DNA of 59,004 bases from Thioclava indica (lineage in GTDB: Bacteria; Pseudomonadota; Alphaproteobacteria; Rhodobacterales; Rhodobacteraceae): the NCBI RefSeq assembly GCF_000714545.1, contig NZ_AUNB01000017.1, positions 1 through 59,004 on the forward strand. Reading direction: 5' to 3'. Of the stretch, positions 8,713 through 16,499 are shown in pieces. Numbering within the stretch: the first letter of the stretch is position 1; the number at the start of each line of letters is the position of its first letter. The notes under the pieces were generated by a model. It worked only from the letters and a program-made list of their open reading frames with translations, made no database searches and was not told the DNA's origin. Both the position numbers and the translations under genes were made by a program.

Positions 8713-8847
8713 CTAGATCGACGCCCAGTCGTTAAAGACGGTGCCGCCCTGTTGCTGCGCGCCGCCGCCTTGGCCTTGTTGCTGGCTGGGACGGGGCGAT
8801 CCGCCCTGTTGTTGTTGGCCCGATTGGCCGCCCGATTGCTGTTGCAT
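8713..8847 (-). CDS. Possible small Gln/Gly-rich protein, 44 aa
   Basis: An open frame on the reverse strand encodes a low-complexity Gln/Gly/Ser peptide (MQQQSGGQSGQQQQGGSP...) ending in the non-repetitive VFNDWASI. The start at 8847 has GAGGCAAG 7 nt upstream; the frame is open further to 9048 but that part is Pro/Arg-rich and looks non-coding. A second open frame overlaps it. The peptide has no signal sequence or known domain. The only points for it are the start context and the distinct C-terminal tail. It could equally be a chance frame in repetitive DNA. Confidence 0.35.
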   Translation of the reverse strand: MQQQSGGQSGQQQQGGSPRPSQQQGQGGGAQQQGGTVFNDWASI

Positions 8848-9073
8848 GACACTTGCCTCATCATGAGTCGCGTTTGCGGGGTGAGTCCCGCTTGTAGTGC
8901 GACAATTAGGCTCAGGCTTGGGCGGTTTAAAGGGGGGGTCAAGTAAAACTGAATTCTGAGCGCATTCGCGTGATCGCGCGTCAGGAAACTGTGACGCAAG
9001 CGACACGAAACGCGCTGCTGGCCGATGATTCGGGCTTTTTTGTGGCACGGTGTTTGGGGAGCGCTGAACTTTG

Positions 9074-9562
9074 CTAGGAGGCCCTGTTTGCTGTGCTACC
9101 TACGGCACAGATACGCCCGCGCGCGCCCTTATCCATATGCAAAATCGCCTCAAGGGCTGCGTTATCCTCAATCAGATCGGCGAGCGTCCTGCGATCCAGC
9201 GAGGTATAGAACGCCTCCAACGCATCTATCAACGCCTCGCGCAACAAGCAGGCCTGCGACAGCGGGCAAGTGTTTGTCTTCGCGTCAAAACATTCCGCGA
9301 AGGGCAAAATCCCCTCAAAGCTGCGCAGCACATCTCCGACCCCGATTTTCGCGGGGGCGCGTGCCAGTTCCAAGCCGCCCGCGCGACCGCGATGTGTCTG
9401 AATAAACCCCGTCTGGGCCAGCGTGTTCACAACCTGGGCAAGATGGTTTTCCGAGGCATTGCAGGCCACGGCGATCTCGTGTTTGCGCACGATCCGGTTT
9501 GGATTTACCGCGCAAAACATCAGCACACGCATCGCAAGGTTGCTTCGAGTGGTCAGCCGCAT
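9074..9562 (-). CDS. Rrf2-family regulator, NsrR-like with three cluster cysteines
   Basis: This 162-residue regulator has the Rrf2 winged helix at residues 1-60 (MRLTTRSNLAMRVLMFCA..., recognition helix ENHLAQVVNTLAQTGF), the wing HRGRAGGLELARAP, and a dimer helix. Cys91, Cys99 and Cys105 (C-X7-C-X5-C, ECFDAKTNTC then PLSQAC) match the cluster ligands of NsrR proteins such as that of Bacillus subtilis, which bind an Fe-S cluster and respond to nitric oxide. It may therefore sense NO or a related redox signal. GGAGGC lies upstream of the ATG. It is divergent from the sulfide:quinone oxidoreductase operon, 180 bp away, and probably controls it, itself or both. IscR and RirA are alternatives, but the Cys spacing favours NsrR. 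Confidence 0.88.
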   Translation of the reverse strand: MRLTTRSNLAMRVLMFCAVNPNRIVRKHEIAVACNASENHLAQVVNTLAQTGFIQTHRGRAGGLELARAPAKIGVGDVLRSFEGILPFAECFDAKTNTCPLSQACLLREALIDALEAFYTSLDRRTLADLIEDNAALEAILHMDKGARGRICAVGSTANRAS

Positions 9563-9618
9563 CTATGCCTCCGAGGCTTGGGTGACTTTACCCATACGCG
9601 ATTATTTTTGCGCCCGGT

Positions 9619-9632
9619 TTGATTTGTATCAG
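9619..9632. promoter_or_regulatory. FNR/FnrL-type binding site upstream of sqr (9 of 10 consensus positions)
   Basis: The bases TTGAT-TTGT-ATCAG match the palindromic FNR consensus TTGAT-N4-ATCAA at all but the last position. The site lies in the 180-bp divergent region, centred 117 bp before the sqr start and 63 bp before the Rrf2 start. A TAATAC box at 9649-9654 could be the sqr -10 element, which would put the site near -35 to -41, the place for a class II activator. It implies control by oxygen through FnrL. Binding has not been shown. Confidence 0.6.
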
Positions 9633-9742
9633 ATCACGGTCCGATAAATAATACATCACAGATGCGTCATTATGTCAGCGCCCGTCGCGGTACACGATGG
9701 AATACATGCAGGCCAACGAATATGTTTTTGGAGGTAGCCCGC

Positions 9743-11104
9743 ATGACAGATTTCAACTTCAAGCCATCCCGGCGTGGATTTCTTGGCTTGGCAGGCGGTG
9801 CGGCGGCCCTTGGCGCGTTTGGCCGTGCGGCCAATGCTCAGGCGATGGTGCAGACCAAGGCGAAGATTGTGATTGTTGGGTCGGGGGCTGCGGGGACGGG
9901 GCTGGTCAATCGGCTGGTGCAACGTCTTGAGGGCGCGCAGATCACGCTGATCGACGGGCGCAAGGATCACTATTATCAGCCCGGCTTTACGCTGATCGCG
10001 GCGGGTCTGAAACCGGCCGACTATTCGGTCAGCGGCACGGGCGACTGGCTGCCCTCGGGCGTGACATGGATCGAGGATTACGCCGCCGCCATCGACCCCG
10101 AAGCGCAGCGCATCACCACGCAAGGTGGCGAGGCGGTCGATTACGATTATCTGGTCGTAGCCACGGGGCTCAAGCTGGATTGGGACGCGGTCGAGGGGTT
10201 CTCTCTCGATCAGGTCGGCGAGAACGGGATCGGCGCGGTTTATGCCGGACCCGAGTACGCCGCGCGCACCTGGAAGGCGATGGACCAGTTCACCGATAAA
10301 GGCGGTGTGGCGCTGTTTGGCCGCCCCGCGACCGAGATGAAATGCGCCGGTGCGCCGCTGAAATACACGTTCCTGACGGATGATTATCTGCGCCGTAAAG
10401 GCACGCGCGAAAATGCGCAGGTGATCTATACGGCCCATAATGCCACGTTGTTCTCGGTTCCGGTGGTGGATGAAAAGGTCAAGCTGCTGTTTGGCGAGCA
10501 TGATTTCGACACGCGTTACAATCACATTCTTACGGGTATCGATACCGCCACGCGCGAGGCCTATTACCGCGTTCCCGAAAGCAAGAAAATCAATCCCGAC
10601 AATACCGTTTCCGTGACCCCCGAACGGGTCGAGAAGATCACCTATGATTTCACCAATGTCATCCCGCCCCAACGCGCGCCTGACGTGGTGCGCGAGTCCG
10701 GGCTGGCTTGGGCGGATAAGTGGATCGGGCAGGATTGGCTGGAGGTTGATCAGGAAACCCTGCGCCATCACCGCTATCCCAATGTCTTTGGCATTGGCGA
10801 TATTGCGGGCGTGCCCAAGGGCAAAACCGCAGCGTCGGTGAAATGGCAAATTCCGGTGGTCGAGGATCATCTGGTCGCCGCCGTGCAGGGCCGTGAGGGC
10901 AGCGCGATTTACAACGGTTATACCTCGTGCCCGCTGATCACCAAGGTGGGGCGCGCCATGCTGGTCGAGTTCGACTATGAGAACCGTCTGACCCCGTCAT
11001 TCCCCGGTGTGATCTCGCCGCTCGAAGAGCTGTGGATTTCGTGGCTGATGAAGGAAGTCGCCCTGAAACCGACCTATAACGCCATGCTGCGCGGCAAAGC
11101 CTGA
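9743..11104 (+). CDS. sqr: Sulfide:quinone oxidoreductase, type II-like, with Tat signal
   Basis: SQR oxidises sulfide to sulfane sulfur and passes electrons to the quinone pool. The 453-residue product has the FAD-binding GSGAAG (46-51), two redox cysteines, C201 in EMKCAGAPLKYTF and C396 in NGYTSCPLIT, and the C-terminal LVEFDYENRLTPSFP...NAMLRG, which match the type II enzymes (human SQOR, yeast HMT2) rather than the Rhodobacter capsulatus type I. The N-terminus carries a twin-arginine motif SRRGFLGLAGGAAALGAFG with ANAQA as cleavage site, so the enzyme is probably exported folded with FAD and works on the periplasmic face of the membrane. The start at 9743 has GGAGGT 7 nt upstream. It leads an operon with a membrane protein and a TehA-like channel. 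Confidence 0.9.
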   Translation: MTDFNFKPSRRGFLGLAGGAAALGAFGRAANAQAMVQTKAKIVIVGSGAAGTGLVNRLVQRLEGAQITLIDGRKDHYYQPGFTLIAAGLKPADYSVSGTGDWLPSGVTWIEDYAAAIDPEAQRITTQGGEAVDYDYLVVATGLKLDWDAVEGFSLDQVGENGIGAVYAGPEYAARTWKAMDQFTDKGGVALFGRPATEMKCAGAPLKYTFLTDDYLRRKGTRENAQVIYTAHNATLFSVPVVDEKVKLLFGEHDFDTRYNHILTGIDTATREAYYRVPESKKINPDNTVSVTPERVEKITYDFTNVIPPQRAPDVVRESGLAWADKWIGQDWLEVDQETLRHHRYPNVFGIGDIAGVPKGKTAASVKWQIPVVEDHLVAAVQGREGSAIYNGYTSCPLITKVGRAMLVEFDYENRLTPSFPGVISPLEELWISWLMKEVALKPTYNAMLRGKA

Positions 11105-11114
11105 GGAGGCCATC

Positions 11115-11489
11115 ATGCAAGAACTGACCTTGGAAACCCTGATCGCGGTGTTCGAAGAAATCTTCGGGCGCGCCTTGTTCTGGTCGATGGTAGGCGCGGC
11201 GGTGCTGATCACGGCGGGGTATCTCTATGTGCTGATCCGCGACCGTCACCTCTCGGCGCGCAAATTCCTGCTGGCGCAGATGTTTATGCCATTCGGCGCG
11301 GTCGCGGCGGTGGTGTTCGTGCAATGGGCGACCCATTCCAGCCTGTCCGATATCGGCGGCCCGATTGACTGGATCGTGCTTCTTGGTGTCGCAGGCGCGG
11401 GGGCTATCGGCACGGCGATCCTTGTCTATACTGTTCAATCTTTGACCAAGGGTCGCCAAAGCGCGGCCCAACTGGAGAGCGCAAAATGA
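11115..11489 (+). CDS. Small membrane protein in the sqr operon
   Basis: The product of 124 residues has three predicted membrane helices (about 19-40, 50-68 and 80-106), a basic RDRHLSARKF loop after the first helix and a Lys-containing tail. The ATG is 10 bp after the sqr stop with GGAGG in front of it, and the gene overlaps the next start by 4 bp, so all three genes are translated as a unit. I do not know its function. Context suggests a partner for the SQR or the TehA-like channel, for instance a membrane anchor or subunit; no haem, metal or Cys motif is visible. Confidence 0.75.
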   Translation: MQELTLETLIAVFEEIFGRALFWSMVGAAVLITAGYLYVLIRDRHLSARKFLLAQMFMPFGAVAAVVFVQWATHSSLSDIGGPIDWIVLLGVAGAGAIGTAILVYTVQSLTKGRQSAAQLESAK

Positions 11490-12499
11490 GCACGACTGAA
11501 ATGGCGCCAAGCGAGGCGCATAACCGGCTCGAACATTTCCCGATCACGTTTTTTGCCACAACGATGGGGCTGGGCGGGTTCACGCTGGCGCTGCGCGCGG
11601 CGGCCAAGCCGATGGGGCTGGGGCCGCTGCCCTATCAGGTGATGTTTGCCTTTACTGCACTCGTCTTTGTGCTGATCTCGGTGTTTTACCTCGCCAAGGC
11701 CGCCAAATACCCCCACGCGGTGAAAGAAGAGTGGCACCACCCGATCCGGCTGGCCTTTTTCCCTACCATCGCGGTGTCGCTGCTGCTGTTGGCAATCATC
11801 GCGATGAGCGTGTCACAGCCCTTGGCGCTAGCGCTTTGGATCTTGGGCACTCTGGCGCAAGGGGTGCTGACGCTGGCGGTTGTGACGAACTGGATTGGCA
11901 CGCGGTCCTTCATGCATGGGCAGTTGAACCCGGCATGGTTTATCCCGGCGGTGGGTAATGTGATTGTGCCAATCGCAGGGGCGCAACTGGGCTTTGTCGA
12001 GATCAGTTGGCTGTTCTTCTCGGCGGGGCTGATCTTTTGGGTGATCTTGCTGACGCTGGTGTTCAACCGTCTGGTGTTTCACGACCCAATGCCGGGCAAG
12101 TTGCAGCCGACCTTGGTGATCATGATCGCGCCGCCCGCGATTGCCTTTATCTCTTGGCTGCGTTTGACGGGCGAACCGGTCACGCCGGGCGCGGTGATCG
12201 GCCACGGGGTTGATCCGTTCGCCCATATCCTGCTGTCGCTGGCCTATGTGTTTGCCGCTCTCGTGGCGGTGCAGATCCCGCGCATCTTGCGTCTGCCCTT
12301 CGCCATGAGCTTCTGGGCGCTTAGTTTTCCGCTGGCCGCGCTGACCATCGCGACGTTCCTGCATGGCGAACATGCTCATTCTGTCGCGCATGCACGGCTG
12401 GGAATGGGGTTCCTCGTGGCGCTGACGATCCTGATCGTTGTGCTTGTCTGGCGCACCATTCTTGGGATTATGCGCGGCGAGATTTGCCAGCCCGAGTGA
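11486..12499 (+). CDS. TehA/SLAC1-family anion channel or exporter
   Basis: The 337-residue protein has ten hydrophobic helices. It begins with a short hydrophilic tail and then LEHFPITFFATTMGLGGFTLALRAA, the typical first helix of the TDT family (TehA, SLAC1, Mae1, Ssu1). Family members conduct or export small anions: tellurite-related, malate, chloride/nitrate, and sulfite in yeast Ssu1. The conserved pore Phe of TehA probably lies in one of the Phe-rich segments, but I cannot assign it. Its place directly behind sqr suggests that it exports a sulfur anion made from sulfide, such as sulfite; this is inference. The start overlaps the previous stop (ATGA). A strong terminator follows at 12526. 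Confidence 0.85.
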   Translation: MSTTEMAPSEAHNRLEHFPITFFATTMGLGGFTLALRAAAKPMGLGPLPYQVMFAFTALVFVLISVFYLAKAAKYPHAVKEEWHHPIRLAFFPTIAVSLLLLAIIAMSVSQPLALALWILGTLAQGVLTLAVVTNWIGTRSFMHGQLNPAWFIPAVGNVIVPIAGAQLGFVEISWLFFSAGLIFWVILLTLVFNRLVFHDPMPGKLQPTLVIMIAPPAIAFISWLRLTGEPVTPGAVIGHGVDPFAHILLSLAYVFAALVAVQIPRILRLPFAMSFWALSFPLAALTIATFLHGEHAHSVAHARLGMGFLVALTILIVVLVWRTILGIMRGEICQPE

Positions 12500-12525
12500 T
12501 CAGACCGACATTATAAAGCGTTGAA

Positions 12526-12550
12526 GGGTGGGCCTGTGCCCGCCCTTTTT
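12526..12550 (+). terminator. Terminator of the sqr-tehA-like operon
   Basis: GGGTGGGC (12526-12533) pairs with GCCCGCCC (12538-12545) around a CTGT loop, with one G-U wobble, and five T residues follow. It starts 27 bp after the stop of the TehA-like gene. Confidence 0.85.
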
Positions 12551-12600
12551 CATGCGCTAGTGGCGGCGCGCTGTTTCTTGAGGATCGGGCCGCCGAACAT

Positions 12601-12631
12601 AAAAACAGCGCGCGAGGTTGCCCCCGCGCGC
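12601..12631 (-). terminator. Terminator of the cytochrome c peroxidase gene
   Basis: On the reverse strand GCGCGCG and CGCGCGC (plus-strand 12625-12631 and 12608-12614) form a 7-bp stem with a 10-nt loop, followed by TGTTTTT. It lies 28 bp after the peroxidase stop and is distinct from the forward terminator at 12526, so the convergent genes have separate terminators. Confidence 0.8.
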
Positions 12632-12658
12632 CTAGATGTTTCAGCCGTTCAGCCCCGC

Positions 12659-13714
12659 TTATTGCTCGGTGAGCATCGTGTAGGGCTTGGGCGTGGCTTT
12701 CGTGCGCGCAGGCAGGATCGGGTGCACGATCTCGGGTTGCTCGCCGGTCAGCGCGCCAAGGAAGGCGGTGATGTCGTCGATCTGCTCGTCGCTGAGATCG
12801 GACCCAAGCTGCGAGTCGACCATAATCGCCACCGCATCGCGCAATTCCCAAACCGTGCCGGAGTGGAAGTAAGGCGCGGTCAGCGCGATATTGCGCAGTG
12901 GCCCGGCGCGGAAGACATATTCGTCATCGGCCGTTTCGGTCACAGCAAAGCGACCGTGATCACCCTCGGGCAGCACGTCTGCGCCGGGTTTTTCCACCAG
13001 ACCGAAGGGGTAGTAGTCTTGACCACCCACGTTGATGCCTTGGTGACAGGCCGCACAGCCCTCATCCATGAACAGGGCCAGACCGCGCTTTTCCTGATCG
13101 GTCATGGCCGCGTCCTGGCCCATCAGGAACTTGTCAAAGGCCGAATTGGGCGTGATTAACGTGGCTTCAAACGCCTCAATTGCCTTGGCGAAATTGTCAA
13201 AGCTTACCGGGTCTTCTTCACCGGGGAACGAGGTCTTGAATTCATCGACATAGGGTTGCATCGAGTTCAGCGTTGCCAGCAGGTTTTCGGGCGTGTTGTT
13301 CATCTCGACGCTGGCTTGCAGCGGGCCTTTGGCCTGCTCGGCGAGATCGGGGGCGCGGCCATCCCAGAACTGGGCGACGTTGAACACGGCGTTCAGCATG
13401 GTCGGGGCGTTACGCGGACCTTTCTGCCAGCCATGCCCGATCGAGGTTTCCAGCCCGTCCACGCCGCCGATACCGACATTGTGGCACGACTGGCACGAAA
13501 ACAGACCCGAGCGCGACATGCGCGGATCAAAGAACAGCTTTTTACCGAGTTCGATGCGATCGCGTGACAGCACGTTGCCCTCAAGCATCGGGGCCTGAAG
13601 CGGGATCGCCTCAAAGTAACCCTTGGCTTCGGCGCGCAATTCGGCGTCATCCGCAAATGCGGCATTTGCGAGTGCCGTGCTGGCAGCAAGCGCGGTGACG
13701 AGTAACTTTTTCAT
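12659..13714 (-). CDS. Di-haem cytochrome c peroxidase (CcpA/MauG family)
   Basis: This 351-residue precursor has a Sec signal peptide (1-21, ANAAFA) and two c-type haem sites, CQSCH at 74-78 and CAACH at 220-224, with PYFHSGTVWELRDAVAIM (281-298) near the electron-transfer haem. It is a periplasmic enzyme that reduces hydrogen peroxide with electrons from cytochrome c. WDGRAPDLAEQA (117-128) is a family signature. Length and order fit bacterial CCPs rather than MauG. The start at 13714 has GGAGGA 8 nt upstream; the frame to 13873 would lose the signal peptide. A perfect FNR site lies 64 bp upstream, which agrees with known FNR/ANR control of ccp genes. Upstream, a ureohydrolase gene runs divergently. 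Confidence 0.95.
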   Translation of the reverse strand: MKKLLVTALAASTALANAAFADDAELRAEAKGYFEAIPLQAPMLEGNVLSRDRIELGKKLFFDPRMSRSGLFSCQSCHNVGIGGVDGLETSIGHGWQKGPRNAPTMLNAVFNVAQFWDGRAPDLAEQAKGPLQASVEMNNTPENLLATLNSMQPYVDEFKTSFPGEEDPVSFDNFAKAIEAFEATLITPNSAFDKFLMGQDAAMTDQEKRGLALFMDEGCAACHQGINVGGQDYYPFGLVEKPGADVLPEGDHGRFAVTETADDEYVFRAGPLRNIALTAPYFHSGTVWELRDAVAIMVDSQLGSDLSDEQIDDITAFLGALTGEQPEIVHPILPARTKATPKPYTMLTEQ

Positions 13715-13777
13715 GGCTGTGGTCCTCCGTAGCTCGGAAAAGTATAATCGTTCTAAGGTAACGAAACTGTGAACAGA

Positions 13778-13791
13778 TTGATGTGGATCAA
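13778..13791. promoter_or_regulatory. Perfect FNR/FnrL binding site upstream of the peroxidase gene
   Basis: TTGAT-GTGG-ATCAA is an exact match to the FNR consensus palindrome. Its centre is 70 bp before the peroxidase start codon. On the reverse strand a TTAGAA box (plus 13751-13756) would place the site at about -41.5 and a TATACT box (plus 13741-13746) at about -50. It could also act on the divergent ureohydrolase, whose start is 116 bp away on the other side. Confidence 0.8.
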
Positions 13792-13906
13792 TTAAAAGTG
13801 TCAATTTTGAATTCTGACGGTGTGGCAGGGTGTCGCTGGGAACGGCGGTGCGCGCTTGACCCGACCTGCGCATCGCGTCACATCTGAGGCTTGCAAAGGG
13901 GGCGTT

Positions 13907-14878
13907 ATGGCACTTGAAGATGCAAAGACACAGATAGATCAGGCTTTCACACGCGCCGAGCTGCGCGGCTTGAGTTTCGAGAACGCCTTCGGCGGGGCGA
14001 CCAGTTTCCTGCGCCGTCGCTACAGCAAAGACCTGAGCGGGGCGCAGATTGCGGTGACGGGCATCCCGTTCGATCAGGCGGTGACCAACCGTCCCGGCAC
14101 ACGGTTTGGCCCGCGCGCGATCCGTGAGGCAAGCAGCTTGCAGGCGTTCGATGCGCCCTATGGTTGGGGCTATGATCCGCTAAGCGAGCTGGCCATCGTC
14201 GACTACGGCGATATGGCGTTTGATTACGCCAATGTGCCCGAGGTGCCCGCCCGGATCGAGGCGCATCTGGCGGGTATCATCAACGCCGGCGTGGTGCCGA
14301 TCACGCTGGGGGGCGATCATTTCATCACGCTGCCGATCCTGCGCGCGGTGGCGGCCAAACACGGCCCGGTGGCGCTGATCCAGATCGATGCGCATTCCGA
14401 CACTTGGGCGGATGACGACATGAGCCGGATCGATCATGGCACGTTTCTCTATAAGGCGCTCAAACTGGGGTTGGTCGCGCCCGAGACGACGGTCTCGGTC
14501 GGCATCCGCACCGATAACCCCGATACGCTGGGTGTCACGATCTTGGATGCGCCCTCGGTGCATCAGGACGGAATCGACGCGACTCTGGCGCGCATCCGTG
14601 ACGTGGTGGGGGACCGGCCCACCTATGTCACCTTTGATATCGACGGTCTTGATCCGGCCTTTGCGCCGGGCACGGGCACGCCGGTTTGGGGCGGTCTGGC
14701 AAGCTGGCAGGCGGCGGCACTGCTGCGCGGGCTTAAGGGGATCAACATGATCGGCGGTGACGTGGTCGAGGTCTCGCCCCCTTATGATCCGACCGGGGTG
14801 ACGGCCGTCGCGGGCGCGCATGTCGCGACGGAATTGCTGGCGCTGGCAGGGTGGGGCTTGCGCAAGGAGGGGGTATGA
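13907..14878 (+). CDS. Agmatinase-like ureohydrolase (arginase superfamily)
   Basis: The 323-residue enzyme belongs to the arginase/agmatinase/formimidoylglutamase superfamily. All six ligands of the binuclear manganese site are present: H138 (GGDHFIT), D161/H163/D165 (IDAHSDTW) and D244/D246 (FDIDGLDPAFAPGTGTP). The last motif and GRTRFGP-like NRPGTRFGPRAIREAS place it with agmatinases (agmatine to putrescine and urea), but guanidinobutyrase and guanidinopropionase look alike, so the substrate is not certain. GGGGGCG precedes the ATG. The gene overlaps the following DUF1499 gene by 4 bp. No polyamine or arginine genes are near. Confidence 0.9.
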   Translation: MALEDAKTQIDQAFTRAELRGLSFENAFGGATSFLRRRYSKDLSGAQIAVTGIPFDQAVTNRPGTRFGPRAIREASSLQAFDAPYGWGYDPLSELAIVDYGDMAFDYANVPEVPARIEAHLAGIINAGVVPITLGGDHFITLPILRAVAAKHGPVALIQIDAHSDTWADDDMSRIDHGTFLYKALKLGLVAPETTVSVGIRTDNPDTLGVTILDAPSVHQDGIDATLARIRDVVGDRPTYVTFDIDGLDPAFAPGTGTPVWGGLASWQAAALLRGLKGINMIGGDVVEVSPPYDPTGVTAVAGAHVATELLALAGWGLRKEGV

Positions 14879-15300
14879 AAGTGTTGATGTGGGGGATTGT
14901 CATTGTCGTGGTGCTGATCGCGGCGGGCGATGCCTATGTGCGGCGGGCCCCGATTGATCCTGCGCGTTATGCGGTGGACGGGCTGTCCAAGCCCCCCGGA
15001 GACTACCCCGAAACCGGCGGTTTTCAGGGCGCGCGCAAGCCAAGCGACCCGGCTGCATCCATGAGCGCGCTGGACCGCATCATTCGCGCCACCGCACGCA
15101 CCCAACAGGTGGCTGGAAGCGTTGCAGCAGGTCATGCCAGCTATGTCACCCGCTCGTCCTTTTGGGGCTTTCCCGATGTCACCAATGTCTGGATCTCAGG
15201 CGATACGCTGCAAATTCGCGGCCATCTGGTGTTTGGCTCATCCGATCTTGGCGTGAACGCCAAACGCATCAAAGGCTGGCTGGACGAGGCAGGCCTTTAG
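14875..15300 (+). CDS. DUF1499 family membrane-anchored protein
   Basis: The product of 141 residues has one N-terminal membrane helix (VLMWGIVIVVVLIAAGDAYV) and a DUF1499 domain with the sequence YVTRSSFWGFPDVTNVWISGDTLQIRGHLVFGSSDLGVNAKRIKGWL, typical of its conserved C-terminal half (SRSRVGxxDxGVNxxRI in other members). Function is unknown in the family. The ATG overlaps the ureohydrolase stop and AAGGAGGG lies just upstream, so the two genes are translationally coupled, which need not mean a shared pathway. The soluble part should face the periplasm. Confidence 0.8.
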   Translation: MKVLMWGIVIVVVLIAAGDAYVRRAPIDPARYAVDGLSKPPGDYPETGGFQGARKPSDPAASMSALDRIIRATARTQQVAGSVAAGHASYVTRSSFWGFPDVTNVWISGDTLQIRGHLVFGSSDLGVNAKRIKGWLDEAGL

Positions 15301-15411
15301 GGCGGCAGGCATTCCTGCCACAGCGAATCCCTCTCGCAGCGTCATGCCTTGTGTGAACGTCCGCGGCTTCTTATTTGCGCATCATGCGATCAGGGGACAG
15401 CGGGAGCCAGC

Positions 15412-16458
15412 ATGACCAGCGCGATGCGATATTTTACATGGGCTTTCGTAGTGACCATCGCGGGCCTCATCGGGGCATTCGCGCTTGGCTATTATCATTC
15501 CGGCGGTTGGGGCGGGGCGGTGTCCTTTCTGCTGATTGCAGCGGTGCTGGCAGTGTTGGAAATCTCGCTGAGTTTCGACAATGCCATCGTGAACGCCAAC
15601 AAGCTCAAGACCATGAGCCCGATCTGGCAAAAGCGGTTCCTGACATGGGGCATCCTGATCGCGGTGTTCGGGATGCGTGTCTTGTTTCCGCTGCTGATCG
15701 TGGTGATCGCCGCCGGGATCGGGCCGTGGCAGGCGATCCAACTGGCTGCGCAACAGCCCGCCGAATATGCCCGCATCATCGACGGTGCGCATCTGTCGAT
15801 TGCCGGATTTGGCGGCGCGTTCCTGATGATGGTCGCGCTGAATTACTTCATCGACGAGGGCAAGGAAATCCATTGGATTCATACGCTTGAATGCCGGATG
15901 CGGGCCTGTGCCTCGGTGCGCGGGCTAGAGATCGGCTTTGTGCTGCTGGTGATCCTTGGCTTTACCTGGATCCTGCCCGAGGGGCGTGAGGGCGACTTTA
16001 TGTTTGCCTCGATCGCGGGGCTGGCAACGTTTCTGGCCGTTGAGGTGTTGGGGCAGGTGCTTGATCGCGCAAGCCTTGCCACCGAGGCCGCGCGCGCCGG
16101 GTTGGGGGCGTTTCTTTATCTCGAAGTGCTGGATGCCTCGTTCAGCTTCGATGGCGTGATCGGGGCGTTTGCGCTGACGCAAAACCTGTTCCTGATCGCC
16201 ATCGGTCTGGGCGTGGGGGCGATGTATGTGCGCTCGATGACGCTGATGCTGGTGGAGCGCAACACGCTCTCGGAATTTCGCTATCTCGAACATGGCGCAT
16301 TTTGGTCAATCCTGATCCTGTCGATGGTGATGTTTGCCCAAACCCTCGTGCATGTCCCCGAGGCAATTACCGGGCTGGTGGGCGCGGGGTTGATCGGGTT
16401 TGCTCTGTTGTCCTCGATCCGGTTCAACCGGCGCCTTGGCGTGCCTCACGAGGATTGA
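15412..16458 (+). CDS. DUF475 integral membrane protein of the TerC superfamily
   Basis: The 348-residue polytopic protein has about nine hydrophobic helices. The segment AVLAVLEISLSFDNAIVNANKL (about 44-65) and its repeat AFLYLEVLDASFSFDGVIGAFALTQN (about 234-259) are the TerC-type twin motifs with acidic residues in the membrane, thought to bind metal ions. TerC relatives such as Alx and MeeF are manganese exporters, and DUF475 proteins accompany tellurite-resistance genes in some genomes; none are here. The start at 15412 has GGGAGC in front of it and removes a Cys-rich false extension. It is the last gene before the cobalamin riboswitch. Confidence 0.85.
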   Translation: MTSAMRYFTWAFVVTIAGLIGAFALGYYHSGGWGGAVSFLLIAAVLAVLEISLSFDNAIVNANKLKTMSPIWQKRFLTWGILIAVFGMRVLFPLLIVVIAAGIGPWQAIQLAAQQPAEYARIIDGAHLSIAGFGGAFLMMVALNYFIDEGKEIHWIHTLECRMRACASVRGLEIGFVLLVILGFTWILPEGREGDFMFASIAGLATFLAVEVLGQVLDRASLATEAARAGLGAFLYLEVLDASFSFDGVIGAFALTQNLFLIAIGLGVGAMYVRSMTLMLVERNTLSEFRYLEHGAFWSILILSMVMFAQTLVHVPEAITGLVGAGLIGFALLSSIRFNRRLGVPHED

Positions 16459-16499
16459 ATTTTTCTTGACTCGCGGCGCTGGGCGCGGCATCCCGAGCG

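Noticed and set aside
9656-10870. 404-codon open frame antisense to sqr
   Set aside because: It is a mirror frame of a high-GC gene (Arg/His/Ala-rich, no family); the sense frame is a clear SQR.
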